Of a stretch of 8,612 nt of DNA, positions 5,436 through 8,612 are shown one piece after another. The translations under genes and the position numbers were made by a program. Within the stretch, counting starts at the first letter, position 1. Every line of letters begins with the position of its first letter. The notes below the pieces were generated by a model, which had not been told where the DNA came from, ran no database searches, and saw nothing but the letters and a program-made list of their open reading frames with translations. This DNA comes from CAYHBS01 sp964360995. GTDB lineage: Bacteria; Patescibacteriota; Minisyncoccia; Ryanbacterales; HO2-45-13. The stretch lies in contig CAYHYZ010000025.1 in the NCBI GenBank assembly GCA_964360995.1, positions 1 to 8,612 on the forward strand, read 5' to 3'.

Positions 5436-5464
5436 AAAAAATCCCTGCACCATGGGGTGCAGGG
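5436..5464 (-). terminator. Terminator after the 129-aa gene
   Basis: Perfect 9-bp stem 5443-5451/5456-5464 with a 4-nt loop. On the minus strand it is followed by A and then six T (5441-5436). It begins 2 nt after the stop codon of the upstream gene. The CAT in its loop region is the false ATG start of the next frame. Confidence 0.85.
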
Positions 5465-5466
5465 GG

Positions 5467-5856
5467 TTACGATCGAAAGGTTGGTAAACAATATATCTCT
5501 TTCAGCGTATCGAACTGTTCGCGCAGGATATGTTCCACGGCAGAGAGATCAGCGTCAGAATAAGCACTTCGAGTGAGAAAGAGATCCGCAGTACGCACAT
5601 GGCCATCTTTGCCGAGCATGAGGTTCATTTTTCCTGCTCCGGCTCCCGAAAGCACCAATCCCAGTTGATCGAAGGTGTTCTTCAGCTCGGCGTAGAGTGC
5701 CTCTGCGGAACGCCCATACGCACCGATCCAAAGGACATCCTTCTGTTCTTTTGCGGTCAGGTGTTCACGTACACGCGCACAGATGAAACGCATGCCGACA
5801 TTATGTTTTTCAGGGAGTGGAGCGCAATAAAACATCGGTGCTTTGCCATTTTGCAT
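5467..5856 (-). CDS. Unknown protein, 129 aa
   Basis: I do not recognise a family. The start is well supported: GGAGG 7 nt before the ATG on the minus strand, and an extended -10 promoter at 5877-5885. The sequence looks like a small soluble alpha/beta protein: strand-like MRFICARV, a helix with REHLTAKEQKDVLW, a Gly-rich turn (LSGAGAGKMNLMLGKDG), then a C-terminal helix (DLSAVEHILREQFDTLKEIYCL). The Gly-rich stretch is not a Walker A (no GxxxxGKS/T). There is no membrane helix or signal peptide. It is divergent from the histidine kinase with 61 nt between start codons, so shared regulation at the promoters is possible. It ends in its own terminator. Confidence 0.7.
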   Translation of the reverse strand: MQNGKAPMFYCAPLPEKHNVGMRFICARVREHLTAKEQKDVLWIGAYGRSAEALYAELKNTFDQLGLVLSGAGAGKMNLMLGKDGHVRTADLFLTRSAYSDADLSAVEHILREQFDTLKEIYCLPTFRS

Positions 5857-5876
5857 AAAAGATCCTCCTGTGGATC

Positions 5877-5885
5877 AGTATATCA
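5877..5885 (-). promoter_or_regulatory. Extended -10 promoter of the 129-aa gene
   Basis: Minus strand reads TGATATACT: the TGn extension plus TATACT (-10 at 5877-5882). The -35 is poor (ATGACT at 15 bp is the best), as is common for extended -10 promoters. It lies 17 bp from the divergent kinase promoter. Confidence 0.55.
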
Positions 5886-5902
5886 CGCAGTGCGCTGAGT
5901 CA

Positions 5903-5911
5903 TGCTAGAAT
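5903..5911 (+). promoter_or_regulatory. Extended -10 promoter giving a leaderless kinase mRNA
   Basis: TGCTAGAAT: TGn plus TAGAAT (5906-5911). The usual start point, about 7 nt after the -10, falls on the A of the kinase ATG (5918). No Shine-Dalgarno is present, which agrees with a leaderless transcript. Confidence 0.55.
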
Positions 5912-5917
5912 ATCCAC

Positions 5918-7107
5918 ATGTCAGACGTGGAGCACATCCTGAAAGAACTTGAGAAAGATGTAAAAACGCAAGGAAAGTATCAGCAGGTGCTTACCAGTAT
6001 TGGTGACGGAGTCATTGCGCTCGATAAGCGTTTGCGTGTGACGGCAATCAATGACACTGCGCTCAGCTTTTTTCACAAACGAAAATCAAGTGTCATAGGC
6101 ACGCCGTACTGGNNNNNNNNNNGCGAAATGAGCACGGAAAAAAAACCAATGATGTGGTGCGGCATGCGTTGCGCGACCTGTTACGAAAGTCCCATGGCCG
6201 TAAGAAGTTAGAGCCAAAATCTTTACAGCGCGTATATGTGCGCATCCCAAGTGACGGAGTTTCTCCTATCGCGGTGAGCGCGGCACTTGTATATTCAGAC
6301 ACTGGAACGGTAGTTGGCGCAGTAATTTCGTTTCGGAGCATTGAAGAAGAGGTGGAAATTAGTCAGATGAAATCTACCTTCGTATCTTTGTCCGCGCACC
6401 AATTACGTGCCCCCCTCACTTCTATTCGTTGGAACATTGAATATTTACTCGGAGGAGGCGGAGGAGAAATTCCTCCACAGCAAATAGAGGTGCTGAGAGA
6501 TGTGTATGAATCGAATACTCGGATGATCCGACTCATTAATGATCTACTGAATATTTCCCGAATTGAAGAAGGTCGCATTCGCGTTGAACCGAGCCCCACC
6601 GATATCGTTGCGTTGATTCGCGAGGCCATCAAAGAGGCGACACCACAGGCGAAGGCGATGAATCGTGCGTTAGCATTTACCGTTGACAAGGCAGTTGGAG
6701 AGATGGCCGTTCTGAATATCGATAAACAGCTTATTTTCCAAGTGCTACGAAACCTAATTTCCAACGCAGTGAAATATGCTTCTATGCACGATGGGCAAGT
6801 AACAGTGCACTTGTCCAAAGAGAAATTTTCATACCGTATTAATGTATGGGATAATGGAATTGGCGTGCCGTCCGACGCAAAGAAGAAAGTGTTTACCAAA
6901 TTCTTTCGTGCCGAAAACGCATCAGAGCGCGATCCGTCAGGGTCTGGTCTTGGACTATATCTCGTAAAAATGATTGTGAAAGTCTCTGGTGGAAACGTGC
7001 GATTCACGTCGTCGCCAGACAAGGGAACCACATTCTCTTTTTCACTTCCGCTGAAGGGCTCCTCAGCCCGCCTCAAGGGTAAGCGATTTAGCGAATTGAG
7101 CGCGTAA
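5918..7107 (+). CDS. Cytoplasmic PAS-domain sensor histidine kinase (interrupted by assembly gap)
   Basis: One gene split by the N run at 6113-6122. Before the gap: a helical start, then a PAS N-terminal half (VLTSIGDGVIALDKRLRVTAIN..., ending GTPYW). After it, in another frame from 6124, the rest of the PAS domain, then the dimerisation/phosphoacceptor domain with H-box LSAHQLRAPLTSIRW (phospho-accepting His codon 6397-6399), and the HATPase domain with N-box NLISNAVKY (about 6750-6780), G1 DNGIGVP (6850-6870), F-box FTKFFRA and G2 GSGLGLYLV (about 6941-6967). It has no membrane helix, so it senses a cytoplasmic or membrane-associated signal. All catalytic boxes are intact. It autophosphorylates on His and very probably serves the receiver gene 5 nt downstream. 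Confidence 0.9.
6113..6122. other. Assembly gap (10 N) inside the kinase gene
   Basis: The codon before the gap (TGG, 6110-6112) is complete. The frame after it has codons starting at 6124, with G6123 as the third base of a codon. The true missing length must therefore be 2 modulo 3, so ten is a placeholder and the frameshift is an artefact. Confidence 0.95.
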
Positions 7108-7112
7108 ACTAT

Positions 7113-7508
7113 ATGACCGATCATAAGCCACACATTTTAATTATTGAGGACGATCCGTACATTTTGCGTGTCTACGAGCGTAAGTTTCAGCAAGAAGGAT
7201 TCCAAATCACCACCGCACGCGACGGAGCGGATGGCGTAGAGAAGTTGCAGGCGAACCCCCCAGATGTGATTTTGCTCGATTTAGTTATGCCAAAGAAAGA
7301 TGGATTTGAATTTATTCGGGATTTAAAACGCCTTTTCCCGCATAAGAACATTCCGGTAGTGGTACTCACTAACTTGGGGCAAGAACATGATGTGCAGCGT
7401 GCAGAACACCTCGGTATTTCCTCGTATCTCCTGAAGTCCAACATGTCGATTCAGGACGTGTTTGAGCGTGTGCGTGATACGTTGCATACTGGCAAGGAAA
7501 AAACATAA
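7113..7508 (+). CDS. Single-domain (receiver-only) response regulator
   Basis: 131 aa, just one receiver domain in the CheY size range. It has the acidic pocket (E12, D13, D14 in IIEDD), the phospho-accepting D56 (VILLDLVMPKKDG), the switch Thr T86 (VVVLTN) and the conserved K108 (YLLKS). No output domain follows, so it must signal by protein-protein contact or pass the phosphoryl group on. It starts 5 nt after the kinase stop with no Shine-Dalgarno, in one operon with the kinase, and is followed by a terminator at 7534-7557. Its partner downstream in the pathway is not in the window. Confidence 0.93.
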   Translation: MTDHKPHILIIEDDPYILRVYERKFQQEGFQITTARDGADGVEKLQANPPDVILLDLVMPKKDGFEFIRDLKRLFPHKNIPVVVLTNLGQEHDVQRAEHLGISSYLLKSNMSIQDVFERVRDTLHTGKEKT

Positions 7509-7533
7509 TTTTTACCCCATTTTTCTTGTCCAC

Positions 7534-7557
7534 ACAGCGCCATGAAGCGCTGTTTTT
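7534..7557 (+). terminator. Terminator of the kinase-receiver operon
   Basis: 7-bp stem 7534-7540/7547-7553 (ACAGCGC and its complement) with loop CATGAA, then a T-run ending at 7557. It lies 25 nt after the receiver stop codon. Confidence 0.8.
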
Positions 7558-7634
7558 CATGTGCTACGCTTTGAATAGAAGGAAAAGGGTCTCGTAGCTC
7601 CTTTTACATTCATTATTCATAATTCACACTATTC

Positions 7635-8300
7635 ATGGATTTCAATGCAATCCTCGGGAGTATCACCAGCAATGGGGAAATAGTGGGCATGTTTTTTGCG
7701 CAACTCATTGTTGCGGTGGTGCTGTTCATCATTGGTTGGCTCGTAGGTTCTTGGGCGGGACATTTAGTAAATAAGGCGGTCAGTGCGCTCAAGGTAGATA
7801 GCGCACTTGGGAGCCTTGGTGCGTCTGACGTTGCGGAGCGAGCGGGCATTCGCTTGAACACCGGAGCGTTTCTTGGTGCACTCGTGCGCTGGTTTTTCAT
7901 TGTGGTATTTTTAACGGTTGCACTTGGAGTATTTGGCATCACACAAGTGAATGATTATTTACTCCAAATCGCGAGCTTTATTCCACTCGTGGTCGTTGCT
8001 TCTCTTATTCTTGTTGCGTCTGCATTAATTGCGGGACTCGCATCTCGTTCGATTGAGGCATCTGCGCGCGCGGCAAAATTACCTTCCGTAAAATTGCTTT
8101 CCGGTGTGGCAAAATGGGCGATTTGGATCTACGGTATCTATGCTGCAGCGCTCCAACTTGGTATTGAGCTTCCATTTATCAACACGTTTTTCACCGCCCT
8201 GATGGCGATGATCGCAATTGCAGGAGGCATTGCCTTTGGTTTGGGTGGAAAGGATCATGCTGAGCGGTTCCTTGCTCGGCTGAAAAGTGATATTTCCTAA
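7635..8300 (+). CDS. TM-helix/MscS-like small membrane protein without the beta domain
   Basis: 221 aa with about five hydrophobic helices (residues about 20-42, 84-104, 114-137, 158-176, 183-204). The alternating pattern of a helix followed by an amphipathic KVDSALGSLG-type stretch fits the conserved TM-helix family related to mechanosensitive channels, and the last helix with its exit GGIAFGLGGKDHAERF resembles the pore helix of MscS-like proteins. It stops about 15 residues later (LARLKSDIS), so the cytoplasmic beta and alpha/beta domains of true MscS are absent. Inference: a membrane protein that may form or modulate a small mechanosensitive pore; activity is uncertain. No Shine-Dalgarno precedes the ATG. 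A CATAAT (7618-7623) 11 nt upstream could be a -10 giving a very short leader. Monocistronic, with its own terminator. Confidence 0.8.
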   Translation: MDFNAILGSITSNGEIVGMFFAQLIVAVVLFIIGWLVGSWAGHLVNKAVSALKVDSALGSLGASDVAERAGIRLNTGAFLGALVRWFFIVVFLTVALGVFGITQVNDYLLQIASFIPLVVVASLILVASALIAGLASRSIEASARAAKLPSVKLLSGVAKWAIWIYGIYAAALQLGIELPFINTFFTALMAMIAIAGGIAFGLGGKDHAERFLARLKSDIS

Positions 8301-8321
8301 GGATTTTTCGAGTTTTTCTGT

Positions 8322-8365
8322 AAAGCGCCCCAATGCGAAAGTATCGCATTGGGGCGCTTTGTTTT
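8322..8365 (+). terminator. Terminator of the MscS-like gene
   Basis: Perfect 17-bp stem 8322-8338/8344-8360 with a 5-nt loop AAGTA, followed by GTTTT. It begins 21 nt after the stop. The A-rich left flank is short, so it acts mainly on the plus strand. Confidence 0.85.
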
Positions 8366-8382
8366 GTGGGCATATGCGGGTC

Positions 8383-8411
8383 TTGACGGAGGGGTGTGAC
8401 TTGCCTATACT
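8383..8411 (+). promoter_or_regulatory. Strong sigma-70 promoter at the right edge
   Basis: TTGACG (8383-8388), 17-bp spacer, TATACT (8406-8411): 5/6 at both hexamers with ideal spacing. The start is expected near 8418. It directs transcription of a structured leader and then out of the window. Confidence 0.75.
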
Positions 8412-8417
8412 GATGAA

Positions 8418-8505
8418 GCGATATGAATAAGCGAAACAATCCATTGAGATAGGGGTGCGACCATTCCCATTGGATTGTTGGTCCCGCCTCGGCGGGGCGT
8501 TTCGT
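8418..8505 (+). promoter_or_regulatory. Putative attenuator-type leader with mini-ORF
   Basis: Right after the promoter, an ATG at 8423 opens a 9-codon frame (MNKRNNPLR, stop 8450-8452) whose 3' part forms the left arm of a 9-bp helix (8435-8443/8471-8479). Next comes a GC-rich hairpin (8483-8487/8492-8496, loop CTCG) followed by GCGTTTCGTTT, a terminator-like tail. GACC (8459-8462) can also pair with GGTC (8480-8483), competing with both. The order promoter, tiny ORF, hairpin, terminator resembles translation-coupled attenuation. The remaining bases to 8612 hold only a 6-bp hairpin (8559-8564/8570-8575) and short stop-rich frames. The regulated gene would lie beyond the window. Confidence 0.4.
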
Positions 8506-8612
8506 TTATGGAGAGCAACTTAACAAACATCTGTGACCCACGAAGGTAGCAGATCATAGCAACTAATGCAGTTGCATATTCACTGAAATCAACAAGTGCG
8601 AATAGAAAGTGA

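Noticed and set aside
5467..5856. P-loop ATPase reading of GAGAGKMN in the 129-aa protein
   Set aside because: It lacks the GxxxxGK[S/T] spacing and any Walker B motif, so no nucleotide binding is claimed.
8450..8500. T-box riboswitch
   Set aside because: AGGGGTGCGACC is only loosely like the T-box sequence, and just about 32 nt lie between the expected start and it, so there is no room for a Stem I with a specifier loop.
1..8612. TGA recoding (TGA as Gly, as in Gracilibacteria)
   Set aside because: None of the ten genes ends in TGA (nine TAA, one TAG), but none contains an in-frame TGA either. A recoded genome would have many, so the standard code is kept.
1..8612. CRISPR array, insertion sequence or prophage
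   Set aside because: No regularly spaced short repeats, no transposase or integrase frame, and no terminal inverted repeats were seen. The repeats present are protein modules or terminators.

Overview
This window looks like part of a genome from the Candidate Phyla Radiation, most probably a Parcubacteria-like lineage assembled from a metagenome. The placement is inferred from protein style: a secreted protein of Ig-like, SH3-like and dockerin-like modules with a DNDxD/Cys motif; a histidine kinase with an AHQLRAPL H-box and no membrane segment; a winged-helix/nucleotidyltransferase-like protein behind rplL; and many starts without a Shine-Dalgarno sequence. No search was run. The run of 10 N at 6113-6122 is an assembly gap. 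All ten genes end in TAA or TAG and none has an in-frame TGA, so the standard code fits.

Layout, left to right. (1) 3-2249: the 3' part of a large modular surface protein, open at the left edge. (2) 2323-2358: a perfect hairpin terminator shared with a convergent 60-residue membrane protein (2379-2561, minus), which has a consensus promoter and a strong Shine-Dalgarno. (3) 2674-4540: the ribosomal stalk unit. A divergent promoter is followed by a structured leader with an intrinsic terminator and a competing antiterminator (an L10-type attenuator), a second long hairpin, rplJ, rplL and, 8 nt later, a wHTH/nucleotidyltransferase-like protein. (4) 4558-4978: tRNA-Val(CAC), a decayed tRNA-Val-like copy carrying two insertions, and a promoter-to-terminator unit of about 157 nt with no convincing ORF, which may be a small RNA. 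(5) 4998-5856 (minus): two small unknown proteins, each with its own Shine-Dalgarno and terminator. The start of the second must be moved 27 codons downstream of the longest-ORF start, because that start lies in the terminator of the gene before it. (6) 5918-7508: a soluble PAS histidine kinase, broken by the assembly gap and apparently made from a leaderless mRNA, followed 5 nt later by a receiver-only response regulator. (7) 7635-8300: a TM-helix/MscS-like membrane protein without the usual cytoplasmic beta domain. (8) 8383-8505: a strong promoter followed by a 9-codon mini-ORF, a 9-bp hairpin and a GC-rich terminator-like hairpin, which looks like the leader of a gene beyond the right edge.

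How they work together: rplJ and rplL give the L10-L7/L12 stalk, and the leader very probably provides feedback by L10-L12. The kinase and receiver form a cytoplasmic phosphorelay whose output is not visible here. The points most worth checking are the rplJ attenuator, the possible small RNA beside the tRNA remnant, and the right-edge leader.
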